64,000 nt of DNA from Buddleja alternifolia (GCA_019426215.1 CM033403.1:37024754-37088753), one strand, 5' to 3'; shown: positions 1 to 54,604, numbered from the stretch's first letter. A program made the numbers and translations. Notes: generated by a model from the letters alone, not told the origin.

Positions 1-42757
<42,757 letters not shown>

Positions 42758-43200
42758 GGTGAAGTATTTAGTTCAATCGAGGAGTTTCAGAACTTGATTT
42801 CAGCATAAACTGATGATCGCCGCTGCAACAACACCGCCATGGATGATAATAGAAAGGAAGAAAATATTTTGGATCGATTGAACAAAATCAAAACCTTTTC
42901 TTTTGTGTGATGATTTGAAATGTGTATAGAGTTCGTGCGTGAGAAGCGGTGGTGGTGGGGTATCCAGGTGCTGTGACTTGTTGTATGTAACTTGTAAGCA
43001 CAGTTTGGAAACATTTGAGAATTGCTGCCGGATTATGTTTTGGGTCGGGTCGAAATCTTCAACACGGGTTGAAAATGGGCTGGGTGTATGAATGGGGTTT
43101 ATAATTAATTGGGCCCTAATGATATGGTGTGTGGGCCCATTTAGAAAAAGTGCTGAATGCATTTTGGGCCATGCTAATAGTTACACTCCGAAAACTAGTC
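42758..43200 (-). promoter_or_regulatory. likely VPS13 5' UTR and promoter with site II motifs
   Basis: Upstream of the VPS13 start codon. Three TGGGCC/GGCCCA motifs lie at about 43110-43116, 43132-43139 and 43175-43180, about 350-420 bp from the ATG. Such site II elements are common in promoters of growth-linked, broadly expressed plant genes. A 120-residue minus-strand ORF (42800-43162) has no family signature. The transcription start cannot be fixed from sequence. Confidence 0.4.
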
Positions 43201-43377
43201 CAATAAGACCTTTACAAACATTGACCCCCTTGTCCAAAGCACCTTCACGGGCCGGGTGTAAGATTTATGGACGACGTCCTGCTTGACTTTGGAGGCTATC
43301 CGAGCTCTAGTTGATGACGCGCATGAATTGGCGAGGGAAGACTCTGAATCAGTTGACACGGTCATGCTAGTTGGCTG

Positions 43378-43810
43378 GAAGAGGCTCAGTGGAAACTTAA
43401 TGTGGATGCAGCAATTCGAGGTGGTTGGGATCATCAGGTGGGCACTGGTGGGCTTATCTAGGACGATCAAGGGAGATGGGTTTTTGGGATCTATTAAGAT
43501 TGACACTGGCCAACTCTTGTGCATAGTTGCAAGGCTATCAAAAGATAGTAACTAACATCGGAGATGAGACAAGCTAAATTCACATTAGAGACTGACTATC
43601 GGGAAGTTGTCTATAACATTCATATGGGGCTGTTCTCGCGCCGCCATTTTGAGGTAATCAAAGATGACTTGTCCTTACCATGACATGCGACTATTCTCCA
43701 TATTTGAAGGGAGGCGAAAAAAGTGGCATATGCTTTGGTCAATCTCGGCCTAGAGCAAGGGGCAGCGGTTTTGGATACTCCAACACCAAACATTAATGAT
43801 CTACTCGAAT
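43378..43810 (+). pseudogene. decayed RNase H-like (RVT_3) retroelement relic
   Basis: Plus-strand translation reads WKLNVDAAIRGG, then GTGGLI, a stop, then DDQGRWVFG, the opening signature of the plant RVT_3 RNase H-like domain (first catalytic Asp in NVDAA). After stops and frame changes it ends REAKKVAYALVNLG, the usual C-terminal helix of this domain. Such domains occur at the 3' end of plant LINE-like elements and in many retrogene relics. At least two in-frame stops make it non-functional. Confidence 0.7.
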
Positions 43811-45368
43811 TAGATTAAATATACTACTTTAAACTCGGATTTGTCGAGTTAGGTCGTAGAGTAGCATCCTTTAAAGGAATTATAAAAAATGTACTCGATT
43901 AAACATTGACCTAATAAAAGAAATTTTAATTTGACTCGAGATCGTAAATCAAAGATTAACAAATATATTCCTATTGAACTAAAATGTGCCCACGATTGTC
44001 TTGTAGACAGCTCGATCCAAAATCGCAATTTCCACTAGTATTATGTACGCACAACAATAGCTCACAAATCTACATCAAAAGCACGATTATAGTCGTACTC
44101 CGGTTAACAATTAGACAAATTAGATACAAAGGCTACTGATTTCAATTAGATATAATTAATAAATAAAAAACATGACATATGGCAAATGGTTGTTATCGGA
44201 ATACTTAATGTTAGGCTTAATTATTTGTTAGGTTGTCGATTAACATGCATAAACGATACATAAAGAAACCAAAATAATGCTTTTACAACCCCATCATCTT
44301 CTTAACCTACTATTAAGTTGTGATTGCCCGTGACTCTTAGGATCATCAACCCGTGATTAGTTTAAGACATTTTGCAGTTTAGGCCTTAGGTATCTGCCCA
44401 CATCAAAATGGATACGTGTACTTTCTTCCTTATTCTTCCTTGAAAATGCACATTGAATATTGGTAGATTCATGTGAATGTTTTGATAAAGACGTAAAACA
44501 AATTAATAGTATAAAATTACCTGATCTTTTGTGATTGGTTGGGTTTGACCAAATCAAATTCAAACATTCAGAAAATTCGATAATATATTATGATTTAATT
44601 ATAATAAAACTATTCAAAAGGAGAAGGTAATTTAGAAAACAATAGTAAAACGAAAAATGTGACCATACAGAATGCACAACTTTTGTTAAATATAATAATA
44701 ATTGTTTTTCTTTTTGTCATTGAATAAAAATAGATAAGCAAAGTAACATCACTTCTCACGTCAAGTGAACAATGTTGTGGTTGTATAAAATGCTTAAAAA
44801 AACTCTTGAAGTGATGTATCCTCTATTCATTTTCTCATGACTGGTACATGCATACACGTGAAAGGTTAAGACAACATTTGCACATATAGTTATCCTTCTA
44901 GGATTTTCTAATCTCGATTATAATTCATGATACAATTAATCTTAGGTAGGCAATTCCATTTTGATTGAAGATTATCGTAATTTAATGTGTTCATTAAAGC
45001 TTGACTCTGATGCGTGCATCATTCATGTGTGGGAAAATTCTAATTAAGATGTACCGATTCCAATGAAGTCGATTCATCTATTACCATTAGATGTATGTAC
45101 TTTCAGTGTGTTTTACTATTTTGTCTGTATTTGCATCCAATGGTGTATAGTGCAGTGGCTCTGTTGGACCCGATCTGACATAAAATCACCCGTCATGTGT
45201 GTTCTACCTATTGAACTCGGATCTAGTAACCTGTTTCGAAGAGCTCTCATTCTTTGATGGGACTTTCTTATTCGATCAAAAAGGTGGATTACAACACTTT
45301 TACTTAAATTTCCTTTTTAACGGTGAAGATATATATTTACATTACACAAGCCATCAAAAGTCACTACA
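43811..45368. other. AT-rich intergenic DNA
   Basis: I see no gene, repeat or RNA feature. The short ORFs here (44357-44563 minus, 45063-45257 plus) lack any recognisable motif. Confidence 0.5.
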
Positions 45369-45656
45369 TTTTTACTAAGCCGACAATACACCTAACACCT
45401 TCATGTATCTAAACGTACAGGACTTAGTGGAACTTGATCAATATCATCTTTTGCAGTCCTACATCAACATCTAGATGGGGGGGGGTCCCTCAATTTAACC
45501 CCCCATGTGGGGGATCCAACGGCCCTCGCTGGGCCCCAGCATAGAATTTTCCCATTTTTTACCAAGCCGACAATACACCTTCATGTATCTAAACGTACAG
45601 GACTTAGTGGAACTTGATCAATATCATCTTTTGCAGTCCTACATCAACATCTAGAT
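45369..45656. repeat. two direct repeats of 108 and 101 bp around a G-rich spacer
   Basis: Copies lie at 45369-45476 and 45556-45656. The last about 80 bp (from TTCATGTATC to ATCTAGAT) look identical; the second copy lacks 7 bp near its start. The 79-bp spacer (45477-45555) starts with nine G and contains AACCCCCCATGTGGGGGATC, a potential stem. Confidence 0.9.
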
Positions 45657-45693
45657 CTGGGTGGGAGGATGTGTCGACCCTATTGAAAAATGG

Positions 45694-46045
45694 GGTAAAA
45701 AGTATTTTTGACCCCAACTTATAAAGTTGAGAGCACTTTAGTCACCAATCTATTAATTTCGATACCGAACTTCTCAATCTATGTAAAATGTAACATTTCA
45801 GTCTATTTGACCGTCGTCGGTGAAATCTTTTAGAATATTCCGTCATGTAATGAATGGGGAGTGGGTGTGCGCAAATGTCATATGATATGGTGCAAAGTGC
45901 ACAAATTTTGACAAATTCGAACGGAATATTTCAAAAAATTTCACCGACAATAGTCATGTGGACTGAAGTGTCATATTTTATGTAGATTGGGAAGTTCGAT
46001 ATCAAAATTAATAAATTGGGGACTAAAATGCTCTCAACGATATAT
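45694..46045. mobile_element. long imperfect inverted repeat (foldback/MITE-like)
   Basis: Arms at about 45726-45844 and 45920-46038 are reverse complements over about 119 bp with scattered mismatches; the outer ends read GTTGAGAGCA and TGCTCTCAAC. The spacer is about 75 bp. There is no coding capacity. A smaller palindrome GGGGTAAAAAGTATTTTTGA lies just outside (from about 45694). Superfamily not assigned, because no clear target duplication was found. Confidence 0.75.
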
Positions 46046-47986
46046 GGTGGGTATTCGGCAGGCAGTCGGCATACTTTAGTAATTAATATATATTGTGTAA
46101 TTTGAGTACTAGTGTGAATATAAGCATATAGATTGAAGTTAGAAGTACCCGTGAAGGGTTTAATTCCATTGTCGTATTGCAGGTTGATAGAACATAAACT
46201 TCCATGGCCACAAGTAGCTACACAACAATAAAGACTCACGAGACTCTTTTGCTTTTTTTCACTTACAGATCACATAATAATATATTAGCATCATTTCATT
46301 TTATACTTTCATTTCATACATGACCACACTACACCACACACCCTCCAATCTCAATAAATGTCATAACTTCTGTGCTCAATCCCATTTCCAAACATCCACG
46401 TATGTGACTATTTCAATTGCGTTACTAAGTTTGTACAATTTGCTTTTTATTTATTTTATTTTTCTCTGCCAACTAACTCCAATGTATGTTCAGGATTTAA
46501 TCAAAGTTTTTCAAGAATTTAATGAGTTAAATATGGAATGGAAGGTCCAAAATCGGACCCTCTTCATTTTTGGCATTATTTTGTCGACGTGAAGATCTAC
46601 ATTATGGGAGTACGTTTCAAGTGTTTGTTGTTCATTTCTTTCCATCTTTTTGGAGCTGAAATTAGATTTGATATGTCTTGAACCTCTTTGAGAGATGGAA
46701 TCTTTTTCAAGATAATTGGTTCGGTCGTCCTCCTCTACGTTAGAAACAAGATCAATTTTTTTCCTATTTTCTTTTTTTCGTTTTTGTGCTCGCTTTAATT
46801 TGTACCCCAATGCAGTATCTTATTTTGTTAGATGTTGTAGTGCTAAGTTTTTTAGTATATTTTTTGTTGTAACTGGGACTTTTCCCACTGTTTTTATTAT
46901 TTAATAAACTTAATAACAAAAAAAGAGAGTTAAATATAGAATCGCACATATTTATTCTCCAGTTTATCTTTTCAAAAAATCGTCTCTTATCACTCTTTTG
47001 TAGATCAATCAACAAGTAGAAAATTCATAAATTGTTTAATTAATCTAGTTATGAATTTCGAAGCCATTTTTCTTTTTTATACTACTAGTGCACACCACTA
47101 GCTCTTATTTCCATATAGATTATACTTTTCGAATTGCATCTATATTGGTGCTAAAGTGGCAAAGAGAAAAACAATATTTGTTTTGTAAACTATTAGCCTT
47201 CAATAAACATGGAAAAAGTGATGGAAAAAGTGATGACGTATATATTTAATTAAGGAAATTTAACCGTTACATAAAATGATGAATGTTACTTATTGAATTA
47301 GGTTCGAAGTAAAAAGTTCAACAATTTAGACTACTGTTGTTTTTTACATGGACCGAGGGTAATATTTGTTCTTCGAAACAATTTACTATTAAAACATTCA
47401 CAGCTCACAATAAATAATATACCACCTTAATTTCAAGATCATTTCATACAACATAAAATTAAGTAAATATGTAACATTAGATTTTAATTATTATTTTATA
47501 CCAAATACTTCCCGAGGAATATTTTTTGAGTTTTGAGGTTGAGAGTGAATTTGACCCAACTTTTACATAATTAATTATGGCAAAAGTTAGGATTTTCAAA
47601 TTTTACAAACCGTGATTTTATAACCCAAAAATAAGATCATAAAAAACGAGACAAATAGTTATCAAAATAGTATTTGAACTCCACAATACAAATTTTTGCT
47701 TACCGCCAACTCAAACTCACCCTAGAAGAGAATGTGAAAAGTGCATGTTGGCGAGGGTACAGTTACCAAGAAAACCATGACCTCAAAGCAGCTCACAGGT
47801 TCTTCTTAATTCCCCAATACCAATACTATCTCATTTTCACATCAATATGTTGCAAATAATTTCTGGACCACCAACATTGGAAACAAAAGAAACAGAAAAC
47901 AATCAATCACAGAATTTGTGAGAGATCTTTTACAAAGAAATTCCACATAAGAACAATCTTACGTGAAACACCCCTCCTCATTAAAA
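46046..47986. other. AT-rich intergenic DNA with a LINE-like 3' tail
   Basis: At about 46840-46925 the plus strand reads TTGTAACTGGGACTTTTCCC, an AATAAA-type tail and then an A run, much like the 3' end of plant LINE transcripts. No RT or endonuclease was seen. The rest shows nothing I can name. Confidence 0.35.
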
Positions 47987-48204
47987 ATAGGATTATAAAC
48001 CAATGTCCAGCACAGTTGGTAAATAATTGGGTTCTTTAAGCATGTTGTCAAGGGTTCGGTCCCTGACCGTGTGTATGGAAAAGATTTTGTTGGGAAAGAC
48101 AAAACCCACTTCGGTGATCTCTACGACTCAAAGGGATTAGTCTCCAACGTCCAATTGGGGGAAGTCATTGGTATAAAACAAAAAAAAAAATATAGGACTA
48201 TAGA
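47987..48204 (+). mobile_element. tRNA-derived SINE with target duplication
   Basis: The body (about 48000-48191) has a box A-like CAGCACAGTTGG (about 48008-48019) and a box B GGTTCGGTCC (48053-48062), the internal RNA polymerase III promoter layout. It ends in an A run (48180-48190). The 13-bp flanks ATAGGATTATAAA (47987-47999) and ATAGGACTATAGA (48192-48204) differ at two positions and look like an aged target duplication. It lies about 90 bp upstream of the TATA box of the polygalacturonase gene. Confidence 0.65.
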
Positions 48205-48295
48205 ACTTGATGTACGGACCTACATCAACTCGACACGTGTCCATTGCTTGCATGAAAATGCCTTTTGGCCTTCCGGGCACCTTATACTGTTTGAG

Positions 48296-48305
48296 TATAA
48301 ATAAA
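48296..48305 (+). promoter_or_regulatory. TATA box of the polygalacturonase gene
   Basis: TATAAATAAA lies 162 bp before the chosen start codon, a normal leader length for plants. The start of transcription would be near 48330. Confidence 0.5.
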
Positions 48306-48466
48306 TTATAGCCTCTACTTCCATTGGGACTGAATATCACTTTTCTTTTTTCAACTGTTAACTTCTCCTTCCACCCTTATTAATTCTTCACATTCCAATA
48401 TTTTTGCCATCTGTCACAAGTTTTCTTATTACAAAAACTTCACATTGTTCAGGAAGAAAGCCTCCA

Positions 48467-50948
48467 ATGGAAATGTTGCACTACTTATTGTTTACATTTA
48501 TCACAACACTTTTATTACATCAAAATATTAATAATGTGGATGCTGCAAGGCATCATCACCACATTAGCAAGAAGCAAAAGAGTAAAACTGCCCCTGCCCC
48601 TGAGGACAACTCTGTTTCGCCCTCCCCTGGATATCCACCGCCCGTTCCATCCGATCCGAGCTACGCCCCGGATCCAACCCTACCAGAAGAACCCGAGAAC
48701 AATTCGACCACGAGCTGCATTTTCGATGTGACAGATTTCGGGGCAGTGGGAGATGGAGACACTGATGACACTGCTGCATTCAGGTCTGCTTGGAAGGCTG
48801 CATGTCTAGTCGAAAACGGTGTCGTTTTGGCTCCTTCCGATCTCGTTTTTGTAATCACTTCCACCATTTTCTCCGGACCATGTCAGCCTGGCCTTGTTTT
48901 TCAAGTATGATTGAATTTTTTTTATTGTTGTTGTTAAGAATTTTTAATAGTACTACATAATTAGTGATTGATTAGAGTTAATTTTGATGTATTAAGGTGG
49001 ATGGGGTGTTAATGCCGCCTGATGGACCGGAATGCTGGCCAAAATCAGATAGCAGTAAGCAGTGGCTTGTGTTTTATAGGCTTGATGGTATGACTTTCAA
49101 TGGTACTGGTACAATTGAAGGCAATGGCCAAAAGTGGTGGGATCTCCCATGCAAACCTCATAAGGTAAATTCTTGTTTCTGGTAACTTTTCGCTGGAAAT
49201 TCAAGTCCATATTGGATTTGATCGACTCTGAATTAATTACATAAAATTTGGTTAAAACCGAAATAATTACCGAGTATTATAGCATATAATTAGTTGGGTG
49301 CGACCAATCTTGGTAACAAGGTAAAAGATCCATGTGTCAACATAGATTTTGTTATAGTTGGATGTTTAACTAAGATTCATTGCTTTGAACAATTTCAGGG
49401 TCCTAATGGATCGACATTACCCGGACCATGTGACAGCCCTGCGGTATGTTAAAATTCTTCAACATTTTAATGATTTTGTCTTTTTTTTCTTTATCTCGAC
49501 TCTTTTCTGGAAAATTAATAATTAATAAGCTTTCATTCATAGATGATTCGATTTTTTATGAGCTCCAACTTGGTGGTGACTGGTTTGCGCATTCAAAATA
49601 GCCCACAATTCCACATGAAATTTGATGGGTGTGAAGGAGTACTAATCAACAAGCTGTCGATCTCTTCGCCTAAGTTGAGCCCGAATACAGATGGAATTCA
49701 CATTGAGAACACAAGGAACGTCGGCATATACAATTCTGTAATACACAACGGTAACTAAATAAAAAATCGAAATCATACGAATTTGATTACATATATATTT
49801 TTTGAGGGATTAACTAATAAGTGGATTGAAATGATGAAACAGGGGATGATTGCATTTCAATAGGAACAGGTTGTTCAGATGTTGATATAGAAGCCGTCAC
49901 TTGTGGGCCTAGTCACGGGATCAGGTATGTGTGGTGATTGCTTCACCAATTTACTATTCTTTTCAATTTGTCACAAGAGTATTAAATTTGCTGAGCAAAG
50001 ATTCTTGCATCAATTATTGAGCCCTGATGGGTATTTTGAATTGCATCTCGTGTAAAGCCCTGAAGGAAACAGAAACATAAAAGTGGCTGCAGCAGTTAGA
50101 AATTTAATGACAGAATAATGCAGTTTTTTTATGGTAAAAAATTTTGTGCATTTTGTTTTGTATAGCTTTTGTAGGAGTCAAGATTTGGAAGAATATAATG
50201 GTGGTAGACTCCCACTGCTATATAGACATAAAGTTGTTTCAGCACATGTATCACTATCCTAAATATCAAGGGCAAACAATAAAAGAAAGCAAATACATTT
50301 AATCCTCTGTTAAAGTCATTTTCTAGTTAAAATTCTAATATAGTCTCTCTAGACAAACAAATTTGCTTAGTTTTTTTTATCATGATCAATACAGTTTCAA
50401 GAGGCTTGACTCATCCAACCTTTTTTTTGTTTTTTTTGTCGTGCAGCATAGGGAGCCTTGGACCGCATAATTCCCACGCATGTGTTTCGAACATAACAGT
50501 GCGAAACGCAATTATAAGAGACTCAGATAATGGACTCAGGATCAAGACATGGCAAGGGGGGACGGGGTCAGTGGCCGGTATATACTTCGAGAACATTCAG
50601 ATGGAAAATGTCAGAAACTGTGTTATTATCGATCAATACTACTGTTTGACAAAGGCATGCAGAAATGAGACGTCAGCAGTTTACCTGACAGATGTAACAT
50701 TCAGAAACATAAAGGGCACATATGACGTAAGAAGCCCTCCAATTCACTTTGCCTGTAGCGATACAGTTGCCTGCACAAATATTACAATGTCAGAAGTAGA
50801 GCTCTTACCTTATGAAGGAGTTTTAGTAGATGACCCTTTCTGTTGGAATGCATACGGCGTGCAGGAGACTCTGACTATACCTCCAATTGATTGTTTGCAA
50901 GAAGGCATGCCTGAGACTATAGCTGAAAACCCCTTATATGGCTGCTAA
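48467..50948 (+). CDS. polygalacturonase (glycoside hydrolase family 28), six exons
   Basis: Exons 48467-48904, 48997-49164, 49399-49443, 49543-49750, 49843-49924 and 50447-50948 join in frame to 480 codons and a stop (50946-50948), with GT-AG introns. The start at 48467 gives a hydrophobic signal peptide ([20 protein letters not shown]); an in-frame ATG at 48404 would place extra residues before it and is less likely. A His-rich (HHHH) and Pro-rich linker (about residues 30-90) precedes the catalytic domain. All four family motifs are present: NTDG (265-268), GDDC (287-290, across the exon 4/5 junction), GPSHGI (308-313, the GHG equivalent) and RIK (345-347). Known role: hydrolysis of alpha-1,4-galacturonan in pectin in the cell wall. 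From memory it resembles Arabidopsis At1g48100-type enzymes. It looks intact; whether endo- or exo-acting is not decided by the sequence. Confidence 0.93.
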
Positions 50949-51129
50949 AAAAGATTTCGAATTGGAGTGTTGGCCATTTATATGTTAGCTAGAAAGAATA
51001 CTGTATAGTTATTCTGTAGTACTTGAGGATTGGCTTAAGATTCATCCCTTTGGGATTTATCTCCCTTACCGTGTGATGAGATCATATGATGTCTAGGTGA
51101 TATAGGTCTATATTCCAGTGCTTCTATGC

Positions 51130-51135
51130 AATAAA
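51130..51135 (+). terminator. candidate poly(A) signal of the polygalacturonase gene
   Basis: AATAAA about 180 bp after the stop codon, within the usual range of plant 3' UTRs. Plant signals vary, so this is a weak call. Confidence 0.4.
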
Positions 51136-53222
51136 GTGGCATTCTGAATCGTACCATACTCAATTCCTGATTTTTGGTTCGACATTTTTCAGCCATTCAA
51201 CATAATGATCTAGGTTGGTACAAGCTACATATTGGAAAGACTGCAGACACAGAAAATACAGTTCATTAAAGTAGCTACTGAATTCCAGTAGATCTTGAAA
51301 CCAACTATAGAATCTCTAAAATTCCTCTTTACATCTAAAATTTTAGGTCACGAGGAAAGCAGAGAAAAAAAAGGAAGTTAACACACACACACACACAAAA
51401 AAAAAGGCATTATTATCATTTGCTCTCGTTAAGGTATCCGCTCCATTTCAACCAAAACATATATGATCCAATTAGAGTAAGACTGCAATCAAAATGAAGA
51501 AATTTTGGTGAATTTCCCGGACAAGTTCTCAGATTCATGGAGTGATTAAGCTCGTTTTCCGTAAGCAAATACGAACCAAATCCTACGACCCAAGTGGGTC
51601 GAATCCGGACATTACTCAAACTAGATTATAGACTGGACTTGATGATATCAAGCTGCCTACGTACCTAGTCGAATAGGATCAAGTCTAGACGTAGTTCAAA
51701 TGATTAAATTATAATATACGTGTTTTGCTTCGTATGTAATGAGGCCAAACACCCTGCGTATATGACTTCCAAAGCAATATACTAAGTGGAATTATATGGT
51801 TTTTTCAGAGAGAATTTATTGTCGCTCCCCCTGTAAATGTAAATGGACAGGAGGGGTATTTATAAGGGATGAAATTGTCACTATTCATGACATGACAATT
51901 GGGCCAGCTGGGCCTGAACACATGCAGCATAGTTATTGGACCTTGAGTGTATGAGCTGTCGGGTAGGTTATTTGGGTCGGGGTCGTAACCCAACCCATGG
52001 TTTTTCTTGATATTGATCAAGAAACCATAAAATATTAACTAGCCATAATTGTTGACTTTTGACCGAGAGAACCTAAATAATTGACATTTACACTCATCAT
52101 GGAGCATATAATTGATCAGTCCCCTGGAGACACTATCAAATGTGAATGAACACTTGTAAGTACTCATGGAAGGTCAATATGTGGCAATCAATATTCATGA
52201 TAATATTTGCAGAAAATAAAAGCCAATTAGAACTCGCTGGTCCTTCACCTTCTGAATTTTTTCAGGATCTGTATAGTGAACATGCCTTTTAAATTGTTGC
52301 CTTTACCATATCAACAAGAATCCCTGTTTTGTATTTCTGCATTAAAGTAGATCAAATAAACCATATTAGATGTTGTTCTTTCCTAATGTAAAGTGCCAAA
52401 GCAACGTGATTCGCAACCAAAGAAGTACAGAAACGGAAAAGATGTTAGAGTATTTTTGTTGTAGACATTTTCTTTATCTTGAAATCTAAACAAGAATATC
52501 CAATACTTAAACATGAAACAAAGCAATACATCTCACTATTATCCTCACCATTTTCATCTACTTTCTGTAACCTGGTCGAAGCAAATGAAAAAGACCAAAA
52601 GATAAACGTGGCCAAGAATCTTAAAATGGGGTGGGTGGGGTTGGGGGTGGCTTCTCGCCAAGCTTTTGAAGGAAACCACAGGAAGGAATTCAAAAATTTC
52701 ATAGAAAGGTTCCTCTTTCCCCTGTTCTTGCAGATGATGCATTCCCTACTACTTTTGAGGACGCATAATCCATATAGCCAATCAGTTAAGGTTTTAAGCT
52801 TTTGAAAAAATCTTGTTACAGCAACCAGTTCCATCCCAACTTAAACAATCTCCCATCAAGGAAAAAAAAAAGAAAAAGAAGAGATGGATCGTACTCATTT
52901 ACCTTCGACATGTTCTACGTTTCACGTCATCCATACAAATTGGTGAACTCATTGTATTCACTTACATGCGCATAATACTGAGTGGAGGATACATTAATTA
53001 CTTCATTCTAATTTCGACAAACAAATGTTCGAAAAAGCTCTACATTTATTCCACAAACTATCTGAGCACCATATTCATTCTTTCTAGTAGCAGGGTCAAA
53101 TTCAATGTAACATGAATTCTAGATGCAAAACCTAAGCTCACCAAGCAAACAATTGCATATACTTTATGCTGAAATCACAAACTACTTTATGATTTTCTCA
53201 CAAAATCCAGAGCAATATATAC
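51136..53222. other. intergenic DNA, no gene recognised
   Basis: AC and A runs at about 51381-51407. A 129-residue minus-strand ORF (52445-52834) shows no family signature. The reading on both strands gives nothing I can support. Confidence 0.45.
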
Positions 53223-53528
53223 CTTATCACCAATATATTTAGGTTGCCGAAGGCATCCATGAATCATGATATGGAGCTGCAATAAAAACGGATATCTAGA
53301 AATATTATCAAACTGCATGAAATAATCTCAATCAAATTCTAACTTACATATTCTAAACCATAGTCCTAATTCCAATTCAGCAAAAATGGATAAAACCCTA
53401 AAACTGAATAAGCGTATCCCAATAAATTAGCAAACAATAAAAGAAACAGAAATTAATGAATACAAAAGGATTTTTACCCAGGCGGCATTGTTGGTGACCT
53501 CAGAAGAAATGGTAAAAAAGGGCCTCAT
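53223..53528 (-). CDS. candidate first two exons of an unidentified gene
   Basis: The minus strand has ATG at 53526-53528 and codes for MRPFFTISSEVTNNAAW to 53478, followed by a GTAAAA donor. A good acceptor (TTTTTATTGCAG) leads to a second exon, 53276-53223, coding for LHIMIHGCLRQPKYIGDK, then a GTATAT donor. Both exons are phase 0. I do not recognise the family. Further exons should lie at lower coordinates, but none could be picked out, so the gene may be truncated or mis-called. A CT-rich run (about 53568-53600) lies upstream. Confidence 0.35.
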
Positions 53529-54059
53529 TTGCAAACGGGGGTGCAAACCCATAGACCTGTTATGTCTTTTTTCTTTTTCTTTTTCTTTTTCTTTTATTTT
53601 TTGCGGTTAAATAGGTTAAAATGTCCAAAATATCCTTTTAAGAAAGATGGCTCCCTAAATATTTGCAAACCAAGTCCCTGCTTCTTAAAAATGACACCTT
53701 TAGTCCTTTAATCTTTAGATTTGATTTATTTAGTCCCGAATATAAAAATGACATAAATTAAATTACAAAAGTAATTACATAAATTAAAAGTAATTAACGT
53801 AATTAAACATAATAATTACAGAAGATAACATAAGGTTACTGTACTCTTTTTGGATTATGAATTAAAACTCATATTCTATCATTCTCAAGTAAGAGGGTTG
53901 TTTCGAGAATCCGATTGCTTCATCAACGAAAATTTATGTTGGAAAGAAGTGAAATACATATCTTACTCTTGAAATTTAAAATATAAACTTAATTTATTTT
54001 AAAATTTAAACTTAATAACCCTATTTTAATAAATAGCTCGAGAATACCTTTCTGATGTG
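53529..54059. other. AT-rich DNA left of the pararetrovirus
   Basis: It holds a TTTCTTTTT run (about 53568-53600) and AT-rich sequence. The left edge of the viral insertion lies somewhere here or just to the right; no junction repeat was found. Confidence 0.4.
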
Positions 54060-54106
54060 GAAGATCATATTAAACTGCGACCACAGAGCATACTCAGAAT
54101 ACTCAA

Positions 54107-54118
54107 GCTCTGATACCA
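54107..54118 (-). promoter_or_regulatory. pararetroviral tRNA-Met primer binding site
   Basis: The minus strand reads TGGTATCAGAGC, complementary to the 3' end of plant initiator tRNA-Met, the standard primer for caulimovirid minus-strand DNA synthesis. It lies about 450 nt downstream of the expected transcript start. Confidence 0.75.
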
Positions 54119-54501
54119 GATTGCTTTACACAATGGGGGGAATTATCCCGCGCATTTTGTCTCCCGACCGGTAACACCAAGAAGGTAAACAAAATCTTCC
54201 CAAAGCAGTATCAGATATTATTGAAAACAATAATTTGTACAGCGGAAACATATTTTTGAGACGATGAAAAGGTAGAATGTTACTACTAATCATCATCATT
54301 TTTTATTTTTTATTTGGTTTTCGAACATTTTTAATATTTATGGATTTTCGGGTTTTTAATGTTTTTGTATTTTTTGACCATGAGAGAGTTATAACATTTT
54401 TAAATAGTAGGGGAATCCCGTCCCTGGGGGTAGTTTACTCACTAAGCATAATAAAAAAGAATATAAAACTTACTAGATATTATTGCCCAGAAAGATGATA
54501 T

Positions 54502-54507
54502 TTTATT
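54502..54507 (-). terminator. pararetroviral poly(A) signal
   Basis: AATAAA on the minus strand, about 90 nt downstream of the TATA box. Caulimovirids keep their poly(A) signal just after the transcript start, so that the pregenomic RNA is terminally redundant. Confidence 0.65.
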
Positions 54508-54596
54508 ACAAGAAAAGATGAGAGACTCTCTAGCAACCAAAAAGTGTGAGTTGGAAAGTGTAAGAGGTGCAAGTTTTTACAATGAAGGGAGAGGTC

Positions 54597-54604
54597 CTTT
54601 TATA
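54597..54604 (-). promoter_or_regulatory. pararetroviral pregenomic promoter TATA box
   Basis: The minus strand reads GGCCTATAAAAGGACC around a TATAAAAG box, one of the clearest TATA boxes in the window. It sits between the end of the viroplasmin-like ORF and the poly(A) signal, as expected. Confidence 0.7.

Noticed and set aside
42800..43162. 120-residue minus-strand ORF just upstream of VPS13
   Set aside because: It overlaps the likely VPS13 5' UTR and promoter and has no family signature.
48053..48062. Box B as part of a functional tRNA gene
   Set aside because: No tRNA cloverleaf can be drawn around it; poly(A) tail and target duplication fit a SINE.
48071..48304. 77-residue plus-strand ORF
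   Set aside because: It reads through the SINE and the promoter of the polygalacturonase gene.
52445..52834. 129-residue minus-strand ORF as further exon of the candidate gene at 53.2-53.5 kb
   Set aside because: No homology recognised and no splice site joining it in frame could be picked out.
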